Source: CAWGMT01 sp963823675 (GTDB taxonomy: Bacteria; Planctomycetota; Planctomycetia; Isosphaerales; Isosphaeraceae). From it: 64,000 nt of DNA. The notes under the pieces were generated by a model, which was not told the DNA's origin, made no database searches, and was given only the letters and a program-made list of their open reading frames with translations. The stretch covers positions 1,488,001 through 1,552,000 of the forward strand of contig CAWGMT010000012.1 in the NCBI GenBank assembly GCA_963823675.1, in the 5' to 3' direction. Position numbers and translations under genes: made by a program. Positions 44,301 to 49,593 of the stretch are shown one piece after another. Position 1 is the stretch's first letter, and each line of letters begins with the position of its first letter.

Positions 44301-47300
44301 GGTCTCCACCAGCTTCAGCGTGGCCAACGTCTCGTTCGCGGCGAATGACCTGGAGTTTGAGTACACGGCCGCCACGGGCACGAGCCCGGCGAGGTTCGCC
44401 ATGAGCGGCAGCACGAGCCTCACGACGGCGGACGATCGGCTGAGCCTCGCCGTCACCTTGGGCGAGCAGTCGAACCCGGGACTCGTCGTGACCGGCGGCG
44501 ACATCGAGAGCCTCAACCTCGCGGTGACGGGGACGTTCTCGGTCGATTCCGTGGAGATCGAGGCAAGCGACCTGCAATTCACCTACGCCGCGGCCTCCGG
44601 CAGCCAGCCTTCGGCCTTCGCGCTAGAAGGTACGGCCCTGGCGCGGATCGGGGGCATGGGCATCCTGAGCGTGTCATTGGGCCACACCGATCCGACCACG
44701 GGCCTAACGACGCCCGGCCTGGTCATCTCCGGCGGCGACCTCTCCAGCCTGGACATGACCGTCAACGGCGATTTCACGGTGGGTGCGGTCAACCTCACGG
44801 CGCAAGAGCTGCAATTCATGTTCACCGCCGGTGCAACCACCGACGACGACGTCTTCGCGCTTTCGGGCACCGCCAGCGCGTCGATCCAGGGCATGGGCAA
44901 CCTGAGCCTGACCTTCGGCCATGATGGCGCACCTGGCCTGGTCGAGAGCGGAGGAGAGCTGACGAGCCTCGACTTGACCGTGAGCGGGCAGCTCAAGGTC
45001 AGCCAGGTCACGTTCGTCGCGACCGACCTCCAGTTTGAGTATCTCGCGGCGAGCTCCACGTTCAGTATGGCCGGGACAGCCGGCGTCACAGTCGGCGGCG
45101 TGAACGACCTGAACGTGACGTTCGGGTATACCGACCCGACCACCGGGGCCACGTTCCCGGGCCTGGTCATCACCTCGACCGGCGGAACGGCGAAGCTCCA
45201 GAGCCTCGACATGACCGTCAACGCCCAGTTCGAGGTCGCCGAGGTCACGTTCCAGGCAACGAACTTGCATTTCTCCTATGCCGCCGCGACGAGCTCGTTC
45301 AATCTCGCCGGCGCGGCCAGCCTGGATGTGACGAACATCGGCAACCTCGATGTGACCTTCGGGCACACGAGCAGCTCGACGGGCGCGGAGTCGCCCGGAC
45401 TGACCATCGTCGGCGGCAATCTGGTCAGCCTCGACATGACCGTGCAGAGCAATATCGCCGTGGGCGCGGTTTCATTCACGACGACCGGGCTCGAGTTCAC
45501 GTACACCGCGCAGAGCTCGACGTTCAGCCTTGCGGGATCGGCTGATGCCGCCGTCACGGGCATCGGCAACCTGGGCGTGACCTTCGGCCATGGCTCGTCG
45601 CCGGGACTGGTCGTCACGAGCGGCGCACTGGTCGCGCTGGACATGACGGTCAACGCCAACTTCGAGGTCGGCAGTGCGATTTTCCAGAGCAGCGGGCTGG
45701 AATTCACCTACGCCGCCAGCACGTCGGCCTTCTCGCTCTCCGGCCAGGCTTCGATCGATGTGGGCGGGATCGGCAACCTGAGCGCGACCTTCGGCCAGGG
45801 GACGACGCCTGGCGTTGTCATCACCGGCGGGTCACTGGTCAGCCTCGACATGACGGTCAACGCCAATTTCGAGGTGGCGGGCGCCACGTTCAATGCCTCC
45901 GGCCTCGACTTCGATTACGCCTCGGCCAATGGCGGCAGCTTCTCGATGACGGGAACGGCCGGGGTGATGATCGGCAACGTGAATGGCCTCACGGTCACCT
46001 TCGGCGCCGGCAGCAGTCCCGGATTGGTGATCACCGACGGCAGCCTTACCAGCCTCGACTTGACGATCAACTCGAACTTCGAGGTGGCCGGCATCACGTT
46101 CGACGCCACCGGGCTCAACTTCGATTACCTCGGGACTAGCGGTGGCATCTTCTCGATTTCGGGGACGGCCGGCGTCACGATCGGCGGGGTGGATGACTTC
46201 ACGGCCACCTTCGGCGCCGGCGGCAGTCCTGGGCTCGCGATCACCGACGGCAGCCTGTCGAGCCTCGACTTGACGATCAACTCCGACTTCGAGGTGGGCG
46301 GAGTCACGTTCAATGCCACCAACCTCAACTTCGACTACACGGCGGCGAACAACAGCTTCTCGCTGTCGGGGACGGCCGGGGTCACAGTCGGCGAGGTCAA
46401 CGGACTTACCGCCACGTTCGGCGCGGGCGGCACTCCCGGGCTCGTGATCGCTGGCGGCAGCTTGTCCAGCCTCGATATGACGATCAACTCCGAATTCGAG
46501 GTGGCCGGGGTGACGTTTAACGCCACCAACCTCAACTTCGACTACACGGCTGCAACCGACAGCTTCTCGATGTCGGGAACGGCCGGGGTCGCAGTCGGCG
46601 GGATCGACAGCCTCTCGGTCACCTTCGGCTCAGGCGGCACGCCCGGGCTGGTGATCAGCGAAGGGAGCCTGGTCAGCCTCGAGATGACGATCAACGCCAC
46701 CTTCGACGTGGCGGACGTCGCCTTCAGCGCCACCAACCTCAACTTCGACTACGTGGCGGCAACCGACAGCTTCTCGATCTCAGGGACGGCCGGGGTCAAA
46801 GTCGGGGGCATCGACAGCCTGTCCGTCACCTTCGGGTCCAGTGGGAATCCCGGGCTCGTGATCGAGGGTGGCAGCCTGTCGAGTCTCGATATGACGATCA
46901 ACTCCAATTTCGAGGTGGCCGGCGTCACGTTCAACGCCACGGGGCTGAACTTCGACTACGTGGCGGCAAACGATAGCTTCTCGATGTCGGGCACGGTCGG
47001 CGCGTCGGTCGGGGGAGTCGATGGCCTCTCCGTGACGTTTGGCGCCAACGGTACGCCTGGGCTCGTGCTCGAGGACGGCACTCTCGAGAGCCTGGATATG
47101 ACCATCAACGCCACCTTCGATGTCGACACCGTGGCGTTCAACGCCACCAACCTCACCTTCGACTACGTGGCGGCGACGGATTCCTTCTCGATGGCGGGCA
47201 CGGTCGGAGTGACGATCGGTGGCCTCGACAGTCTCTCGGTGACCTTTGGCGATTCGAATGCCAGCCCGACCACCGACCCGGCCGACTACTACGGACTCAT

Positions 47301-49593
47301 CATCCAGAACGGCCAACTGCAAAGTCTGAACATGTTTGTGAACGCGCAGTTCACGGTGGCCAGCGTGGCGATCAGTGCCAGCAACCTCGAGTTCGACTAC
47401 GTGGCGGCGACCGACACGTTCTCCATGGCGGGCACGGTCGGAGTGAAGGTCAACGGCATCGGTGACGAGCTCTCTGCCACCTTCGGCGACAAGGAGGCCA
47501 ACCCCCAAACCGACGCGGCCGACTACTACGGGCTCATCATCCAGAACGGACAACTGCAAAGCCTGAACCTCTTCATCAACGCCCAGTTCACGGTGGATGC
47601 GGTGCAGTTTAGTGCCACCAATCTCGACTTCGACTACATCGCGGCGACCAACACCTTCTCGATGGCGGGCACGGTCGGGGTGACCGTCGCGGGACTCGAC
47701 AACCTGTCGGTCACGTTCGGAGACCCCAATGCAAGCCAGTCCAGCGACCCCGGCCAGTACTACGGAATCATCATCAACAACGGCACGCTGACCCAGCTCG
47801 ACGCCACGGTCAATGCGAGCTTCCGGGTCGATGGTGTGACGGTTTTCGCCAAGAACCTGGACTTCGATTACACGAATAGCAACGGCACGTCCACGTTCAC
47901 TCTCACCGGTAGCGCCGGAGTCAGTCTGCCCGCCAATATCGGCGAGGTCGAGGCGACGTTTGGCGCCAATGGCGATCCCGGCCTGGTGATCACCAACGGC
48001 ACCCTGACCAGCCTGGACATGACGATCTCGGCCGACTTCGGCATCGGCGGCGTGAACCTCGCCCAGGCCAACCTCACGTTCACCTACACCGAGTATACCG
48101 ACGAATTCACGATGACGGGGAAAGCCACCGTCGGCATCGACGTGGCGGGCGTGGATTGCAGTCTCTCAGTCGACTTTGGGGGGACGACCCCGCAAGGCAC
48201 GCAGACGCAAGGCATGATCGTCCAGAACGGCGAGCTGGTCTCACTCAACATGGCGGTCGAGGGCACATTCTCGCTCGGATCGCTCAATCTGAGCAATGTC
48301 AACCTGGTCATGGCCTATCAGGCTCCCTCGAACGTGAACGGCGCGACTTCCTCCGAATTCACGCTTGCCGGCTCGGCGTCGCTTAACTTGTTCAGTGTCA
48401 TCACGCTCAATGTCGACCTCGGAAAGAACGGCCAGCCCGGCCTGGTGATCGAGAACGGCACGCTCGAGACCCTGAACTTCTCGGTGGATACCTCCGTCAA
48501 CTTCCTGGGTGTCTTGACCGCCGATCTGGACGTGTCGGCCTCGTACAGCGCGAGCACGGGGGTCATCGACATGAACGGGAGCGCCGGCCTCTCGCTGAAC
48601 TGGAACGCGCTGCCGTGGTGGATGCACCCGTTCTGGGGAGGCACCCTCTCGCTGGGCCAGCTCGGGTTCGAGATTTATGTCAACGTCAACAATGAAAGCT
48701 CCAGCTTCGTTGACTTCTGGGCGGGAATCGCCGGCCTGACCGTCGGCGTGAATATCGGCTTCAACGGCTCGGTCAACCTTTCCTTCGGCGATCCGATTCA
48801 GGTGATCCCGTATACCGATGCACCGTGGGATCAGACTGTCGATGCGCTCGCCCAGGCGTACCAGGCGGCATCCAGCAACATGGGCACAGGTTACAATATC
48901 ACGGGCTCGGAGCTGGAGGCTTACGAAAATGAGCCGGCTGCCCAGGCGGCCGCCGCCGCGATCGCACAGGGCCACGAAGACGAGTGGGACTATCGTGCCA
49001 CGCTGGGCCAGCTCCAGGGCGCCACGGCGTTTTACGACCCGACCGGCACCGGCGTCTATCAGGCCGGCGATCCGACGACAACGACCGAGGCCAGTGGCGG
49101 CTTCAACCTGTCGATCCCGGCTGGCGACACTGGCGGCGAGATCGTCGTTATCGGCGGGACGGACCTGGCGACTGGCCTGCCCAATACACTGGTCCTCACG
49201 GCCCCGATCGACGCGACGCAGGTCAATCCATTCACAACGCTGCTCGACGACCTCATGCAAGCCGACCCCAGCCTCACGGAGTCGGACGCAATCTCGGAGA
49301 TCGACCAGGCGCTGGGGCTGCCCTCCTCGTTCGACTTCACACAGGAAGACTACGTTGACGGCTCTCTCAGCGGGAGCAACATCGACGCCAGTGTCTTCGC
49401 CGGGGATGCGACGCTCGCCGCTGCCGCCAACATGGTCGTCGCGCTCTGCGGCGGCGTGCCCGGCGCCCAGGCGCGCAGTCTCTCGGCAGCGACTTCTTCA
49501 GCAGCCTGGCCTCGGCAATCGACCAGAGTGGGGGCGCGCTCGTCAACCTGTCCGACCCCACGGAGGATCAGGCGATTGTCCAGGCGACGGTGA
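29377..49593 (+). CDS. Giant multidomain surface protein (part 1 of 3; about 6,700 aa)
   Basis: ATG 29377 after AGGAGAAGCACC. Domains by residue: basic leader with TLEWLEDRTLLS (about 33-44); parallel beta-helix ending DIGAFQ (about 45-345); Ig-like with LTLTDDGGPNLI (about 380-450); about 14 autotransporter-associated strand repeats (SGANTYSGGTTISAGTLQ type, about 525-3,320) with three lectin-like domains at about 866-1,084, 1,781-1,998 and 2,003-2,219; four Ig-like repeats (about 3,440-3,840); LCAT-like hydrolase (about 4,105-4,515); 25 repeats of about 73 aa (about 4,560-6,370); then an Ala-rich helical piece and a Cna-B-like fold. True coding ends near 49475; the rest to 49593 is out of register. 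No autotransporter barrel is seen, so the secretion route is unknown. The promoter region is duplicated from gene A. Confidence 0.88.
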   Translation: MFRTKRSLVDETGRRVPQSVSSRLSRQRRRRATLEWLEDRTLLSPYQVTSTLDSSNPPASGTLRWAVQQANANAGSSIEFELGTGASTITLLSGQLELTKSVTIFDGTGQGPVTISGNNASRVFQIDSGVTASITGVTITGGQTGIYDLGTVNLSDCTITGNNTASSGGGLFVGQPGIHSATAALTNCTISGNSAGNDGGGMYDYGTATFTDCTIAGNSATFGGGLENAGVLKLYDTIVANNTSDRFPSAGDIYGYAPGVSGSYNLIGTGGSGGLVNGTNGNIVGVANPDLGPLGNYGGPTETIPLVVGSQAIGAGSSSISGVTIPSTDQRGLPVDSPPDIGAFQIQHVSPTVTSFAPVTPDPTTSPVSSVAVTLSVPVLPSSWSNARALTLTDDGGPNLITSAVSVSLDPGTTSTYTISGLSGLTGSTGLYTLTVNAADLQDNLYAVGPGSFSTAWVNGSVPTTLNVPAGSVMALPFSLTVSSLTGSGTLDLNGFTLTVGSTSDLSFTGVIADGSAPGAIVKSGTGTLTLVGANTYSGGTTISAGTLQIGAYDALGTGLVTVSAGAVCSLGSPMTVSELTGSGTVDLNGYALSVNVANNLSPSFSGTIANGAGSAAGSVVKTGPGTQTFSGANTYSGGTTISGGTLQVGSGGSLGSGAVTDNASLVFNRSDTTTVTNSISGSGTLTMEGGGTVTLSGGNTYSGGTTISSGTLQIGAYDALGTGPVTLNDDNTGTSNTALLATVSASDGVGTPIPNNITVANYMGSGTSTLGTTAFNVTPSSSSATVFTGNVILDEAVTFQGGNSDRTEWNGVISSPDGAVNVQVTSASAAGALTVFGGSTNTFAGNISITGSGTMLQASSTPVSVSGFGGSGSGWTVTSNGISSTAITGNTLTLTDGNTSEARSAFYDTRVPTVSSFNASFTYTATSSGFPNNAADGVAFVLQGSAAGASALGGTGGELGVSGIGGPGLAVTFNIFQPNKVGTGFSSTTTGTLTQGTPYQSVSPVVLNNSDPKNINLTYNAAAETITETLTDLVTGATNVGSPIIIPNVNLAALFGGNTAYVGFTGASGGATATQKISNFSFQTEPGSALSGSDNVQVGAGATLGFQSGSLIINGLSGSDSGTVESLSSAGGVLDVGVGGGNGSFSGAIGGSSPNPLELAKYGTGIQTISGADTYTLGTDIYAGTLQLGSGTALGSPAGGVLIDSGGTLDLDGQAISTTLYMAGTGAGGNGALINSSTITTASDSGDIDEEPGSAFSVGGAGNLNLSGSVNATGGAFTLTMAGTGTLTLSGSTNNAELGLAVDSGTVILAKTSSTAGNVHAVGTGLTINGGTVSLGGTGGDQISDGAGVTVSGGTFDINSLNETVAGLTLTSGNVVGTTGVLTSTLTYQVQSGSISAILGGSVGLNRPRSGTVTLSGANIYSGVTTISAGTLEIDDGGSLGTGSVVDGASLVFNGNDTSTVDNAISGTGTVTMAGNGMVTLSGGVNYTGATDVSSGTLSVSNESLASSSAVIGSGAFLQYADSSNVTQSGITFSGSGTLQKTGDGTLDFGGSAPVYWKFGTGANIDVEGGTLIGGNNNNDFWSSNEASLNIATGASFNGVEAGIVVNALSGNGTLTSGWTIGQGSITIGVADGSGKFSGVIEDTSTASGYTTSLTKAGTGTEILTGANTYSRGTTINGGTLQVGNGGTTGSLGTGVVADNASLVFDLAATSATTVGTITGTGSLTQEGSGTVILTSADSYSGGTTIAAGTLETGSAASLGSGPVTLDGGTLSAGSSAPISGFGGSGTGWTVNSSGIGSTPIANNVLTLTDGNDSEARSAFYSTPVVTAANFIASFTYTPSATNFSNAADGVAFVLQNATGSSNENPNVGGALGALGNIGGSLGYAGIAGPSLAVDLNIYQPNTPGTSYSTDGTISGYQSTSPVVLNDANPKKVTLIYDAASQTLTETIAEQNTSKTFSTTYSGVNLASIFGGSTAYVGFTGATGGANSTQQISNFTFTEPTVAGFGGNSAGWTVTNYGISSTAITNDVLTLTDGNSTEARSAFYNVPMATTGNFTASFTYTAASSGFPNNAADGVAFVLQDSSFGATALGNIGGGLGVAGISGPGVAVTFNIYEPNTVGTGFSSTVNGTLSQGNPYELTSPVVLNNADPKQIVLTYNASAETITETLTDTVTGATNAASPIVISNVNLASIFGGDPAYVGFTGASGGVTATQTISDFSFSLTQQAYLNSVTVPLAATGSISVPAGSSANWNGVISGPGPLTTTGGGTLILSGADTYGGGTTISGGTLQLGSSTALGTGMVTVNGGGTLDINAQDVGVEGLTLDSGSVIGTGVLTATSPYLVESGSISAILSGANVGLQKTTSGTVTLSGANTYTGATTVENGTLSFSNGSIPSSSAVVSTGATLQYADSSYVTQSGITFSGSGTLQKTGSGTLTFGGSAAVTWDLQDGALIDVEGGTFEDGNPADEWSGNQADLEINAGAIFNGLGASVVVNALDDGPAGGGTLDTGLSGTGPATITLAAAGGAGTFSGSIQDNPSSVANLVIGDGTETLDGSVEYSGTTTVDANGTLQVGNGGTAGSLGAGAVTDDGSLVFDLSTTSTTQNNSITGPGGLTQDGSGDLILAGSDGITGPITANNGSLTLESTALSASSIDIAAGAAVLIGAGASVTLPAGTSFDDDGTLAFDLGTASTTVNNSITGPGGLTQDGSGDLTLGESGGTIGPVTVNSGSLMLGWTTFSASAVNIAAGATLQIGTGGNVVWNSGGSIVDDGTLELELGTSSNTVPNSMTGPGELVQDGAGDVTLTGSNMIAGPTAVESGTLTLDSTNFSSMSVAISPGATLQVGNNDAAGTLGSAEVTDDGTLTFAPSGTVNVSNDIGGSGQLIQDGAGTLTLSGASTYTGATSVEAGTLAVTSNGAVGGTSGITVYSGASLDVQANLAASIPIDASGSGATGEGALLTSVGMGTIGGNVTLSSDVSVGGAGTLDLAGDLVSSSYGLTQVGSGTVILGADNSGSFSGTTTIEDGVLSIGHDYNLGMVPPSVTSDSLVIDGGTLLAAGTLTLAATRGIWLGGNGTSGEIDVASGQTLTYGGTIADNPSSGGDQLTVGNAAGQNTGTLVLSGANTYSGGTTVNASLVYQIASGVTLTLAYPIGGAGSLTFQGAGTADVTAADSLETTGPVVNNASIVFDIASDGPVYVASPLSGNGSVTQEGSATVILAANNTYSGTTTVNANTTLQVGEGEDIGSLGTGSVIDNGSLVYDTMGTQTLENVSGTGGLALSMGSLTLTDPTTYTGATTVNGGTLTIDSNLASSAITVNSGGTVAGTGTVKDLTNAGGTVVTSGLHFVTATTLSLATSGNVYANEPLTFDVSVVPFANVAGAAAGTVELMEEGQSTPLATGALDSSGNATLNVSLPQGMPILTAVYVPTGNFVASTSTALPLTISLQRPIGTLTSSEPADVYGESLTLTATVSSAGDQSLTPTGSVTFYDGGTSLGEVTLSSGTTTITLSTLPLGTDSLSFDYSGDSNFAAIVDLASLTQTVSQDTTTSTLTASPGSTTYGQNVSLTATVSANAPGSGTPTGTVSFSDGTTVIHTAPLVGGTASFTDPSLSAATHSLSVLYSGDSDFNPSSSRSNPQSVNVAADSTITTLAASANPSVFGQAVTLTATVAPGDPGPGSGYPTGTVTFSDGSSVLEAASVSNGIATFSVSALSVGPHSFSASFAPGSTDPDFLASTSTTLGQTVSQDCTVVTLSEPPTVTNPSVFGQPVTINATVTAAYPGSGTPTGSVVFQDGATVLATVSVSSSGTASFTTSDLVVGKHTITVSYQGDDNFLASTATINQTVNTAGSNPFSFDFATISGAPATLSYDPASGNLEVTSAGVVVASQPLSGTTAITIAGEGIDSLTIDFTNPFAQLVTFGGSGAGNTLTLTGGDVSADFTPTAGQANAGIMHVGDSTVSTILLQDVSSLSVTNLSSFQFTTPGGADNVTIGTTSAGASEISGTSAGTAFAPVSFSNVAGVTVDTGSNDAGTYDDTVIIQSGGLSATGLQSFAVDSTGPGNNMLLDYNDSYDLPVSGGTFSFTGGSGNNTLVGPSPTVAGTTTVTLVNVAKNIPVPVIVIPGFGASFATPPYTTDWFTQIGLPPSEMEIDPIENSYADLVQSLGNTGYVQGQTLFDAPWDWRLPIAPVDGTIDGMLSNLTASELTGGTYHYAVDYLGTALVQAATAWAQQFDGRSLPAVNVITHSTGSVLARAYVQSPSYGQTLPSGITLPEINDAVMIAPANQGDPQTWNLLNNDYSESTFFQGVSLFIGASYANVVAGGTIESPNGNITLSSIMVNGAPSIQQFLLLYMPSLENLLPTYPFLDTGSGTLTVGTSSLFNTLLFDLNDGYGLDPADLPPGISPSIIPANPDPNTFLEDPSHEILGKLDVIYSSTESTPSEDVQEPAGTGSIVPLGSIFSETPTQTWYMQVNGTANGDGTLTDTSTIGQFQNSPLLNSKVFLQQILPATPGGSVVHAMIPSNATAEAEVLGDLGQANGTALISQGLSTFEPGYVLENVLSLLPNKVLSYDGITFDASNLSVAYQTTGNIFTLTGTSSITIPTLGTIDINLSGPGNGLVMTGDQFTSFGATLTTDDLSVGGLMIQSNGLQLSYQASSGDFVITGAADFELDGQTVDVTLGGNGTQGLVIQDGQLESLDMTVNSTITAGGVTFTSQGLNFTYDTATSQFTMTGDAALALGDNNVSVDFGGGSTQGLVVTNGTLSELDASITSNMSVAGVTFGTNGLVLEYNSGSGQFSIGGEASVSAAGIGAMEVTFGYGTNPGLVISGGVLSSLDLSVTTAFTVFGVTVAANNLQFTYSAASGSTPAIFGLLGSTTVSTADSGLNLDVTFGQGATPGLVISGGALSSLDMTVTGSFAVDSVTFAASNLGLEYMAATSTSPALWSLAGGATVTTADSNTSLGVTFGYGSSPGLVITGGDLTSLNMTVSTSFSVANVSFAANDLEFEYTAATGTSPARFAMSGSTSLTTADDRLSLAVTLGEQSNPGLVVTGGDIESLNLAVTGTFSVDSVEIEASDLQFTYAAASGSQPSAFALEGTALARIGGMGILSVSLGHTDPTTGLTTPGLVISGGDLSSLDMTVNGDFTVGAVNLTAQELQFMFTAGATTDDDVFALSGTASASIQGMGNLSLTFGHDGAPGLVESGGELTSLDLTVSGQLKVSQVTFVATDLQFEYLAASSTFSMAGTAGVTVGGVNDLNVTFGYTDPTTGATFPGLVITSTGGTAKLQSLDMTVNAQFEVAEVTFQATNLHFSYAAATSSFNLAGAASLDVTNIGNLDVTFGHTSSSTGAESPGLTIVGGNLVSLDMTVQSNIAVGAVSFTTTGLEFTYTAQSSTFSLAGSADAAVTGIGNLGVTFGHGSSPGLVVTSGALVALDMTVNANFEVGSAIFQSSGLEFTYAASTSAFSLSGQASIDVGGIGNLSATFGQGTTPGVVITGGSLVSLDMTVNANFEVAGATFNASGLDFDYASANGGSFSMTGTAGVMIGNVNGLTVTFGAGSSPGLVITDGSLTSLDLTINSNFEVAGITFDATGLNFDYLGTSGGIFSISGTAGVTIGGVDDFTATFGAGGSPGLAITDGSLSSLDLTINSDFEVGGVTFNATNLNFDYTAANNSFSLSGTAGVTVGEVNGLTATFGAGGTPGLVIAGGSLSSLDMTINSEFEVAGVTFNATNLNFDYTAATDSFSMSGTAGVAVGGIDSLSVTFGSGGTPGLVISEGSLVSLEMTINATFDVADVAFSATNLNFDYVAATDSFSISGTAGVKVGGIDSLSVTFGSSGNPGLVIEGGSLSSLDMTINSNFEVAGVTFNATGLNFDYVAANDSFSMSGTVGASVGGVDGLSVTFGANGTPGLVLEDGTLESLDMTINATFDVDTVAFNATNLTFDYVAATDSFSMAGTVGVTIGGLDSLSVTFGDSNASPTTDPADYYGLIIQNGQLQSLNMFVNAQFTVASVAISASNLEFDYVAATDTFSMAGTVGVKVNGIGDELSATFGDKEANPQTDAADYYGLIIQNGQLQSLNLFINAQFTVDAVQFSATNLDFDYIAATNTFSMAGTVGVTVAGLDNLSVTFGDPNASQSSDPGQYYGIIINNGTLTQLDATVNASFRVDGVTVFAKNLDFDYTNSNGTSTFTLTGSAGVSLPANIGEVEATFGANGDPGLVITNGTLTSLDMTISADFGIGGVNLAQANLTFTYTEYTDEFTMTGKATVGIDVAGVDCSLSVDFGGTTPQGTQTQGMIVQNGELVSLNMAVEGTFSLGSLNLSNVNLVMAYQAPSNVNGATSSEFTLAGSASLNLFSVITLNVDLGKNGQPGLVIENGTLETLNFSVDTSVNFLGVLTADLDVSASYSASTGVIDMNGSAGLSLNWNALPWWMHPFWGGTLSLGQLGFEIYVNVNNESSSFVDFWAGIAGLTVGVNIGFNGSVNLSFGDPIQVIPYTDAPWDQTVDALAQAYQAASSNMGTGYNITGSELEAYENEPAAQAAAAAIAQGHEDEWDYRATLGQLQGATAFYDPTGTGVYQAGDPTTTTEASGGFNLSIPAGDTGGEIVVIGGTDLATGLPNTLVLTAPIDATQVNPFTTLLDDLMQADPSLTESDAISEIDQALGLPSSFDFTQEDYVDGSLSGSNIDASVFAGDATLAAAANMVVALCGGVPGAQARSLSAATSSAAWPRQSTRVGARSSTCPTPRRIRRLSRRR
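31972..32630 (+). other. L-type-lectin-like domain 1 of the giant protein
   Basis: Pattern GFGGSGSGWTV, then LTLTDGNTSEARSAFYDT, NAADGVAFVLQ, AVTFNIFQPN, TAYVGFTGASGG and ISNFSFQ. The ADGVAFVLQ and AYVGFTGASGG segments are typical of legume-lectin-like concanavalin folds, which bind sugars. It is embedded between strand repeats. Confidence 0.7.
34717..36035 (+). other. L-type-lectin-like domains 2 and 3, in tandem
   Basis: Two more copies of the domain at 31972-32630, joined back to back with only a few residues between (FTFTEPTVAGFGGNSAGWTV). Domain 3 is closer to domain 1 than domain 2 is: both have PNNAADGVAFVLQ and the KVGTGFSS/TVGTGFSS segment, which points to copying within the gene. 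Confidence 0.7.
41690..42930 (+). other. LCAT/lipase-like alpha-beta hydrolase domain of the giant protein
   Basis: Begins PVPVIVIPGFGASF, the first strand and oxyanion loop. APWDWRLPIAP (Asp4172 onward) matches the lecithin:cholesterol acyltransferase DWRLP signature. The nucleophile elbow is ITHSTGSVLA with Ser4237. NGDGTL supplies Asp4469 and VVHAMI supplies His4507, in the order and approximate spacing of the LCAT Ser-Asp-His triad. The predicted activity is on acyl esters of lipids; the substrate is unknown. It is unusual to find it inside an adhesin. Confidence 0.65.
43050..48490 (+). repeat. 25 tandem protein repeats of about 73 aa (about 219 bp)
   Basis: Each unit has the frame TFGxGGxPGLVIxGGSLxSLDM, then TINSxFEVAGVTFNATNLNF and DYTAATDSFSMSGTAGVxVG. 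I counted 25 copies of the GLVIxxGxLxSLDM core between about 43190 and 48440. The central copies (about 45800-47200) are most alike with a period near 207 bp. Flanking copies diverge and carry small insertions (for example DPTTGATF and NASPTTDPADYYG). The alternating polar/apolar pattern predicts a beta-solenoid or beta-sandwich stack. I do not recognise the family. Confidence 0.85.
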
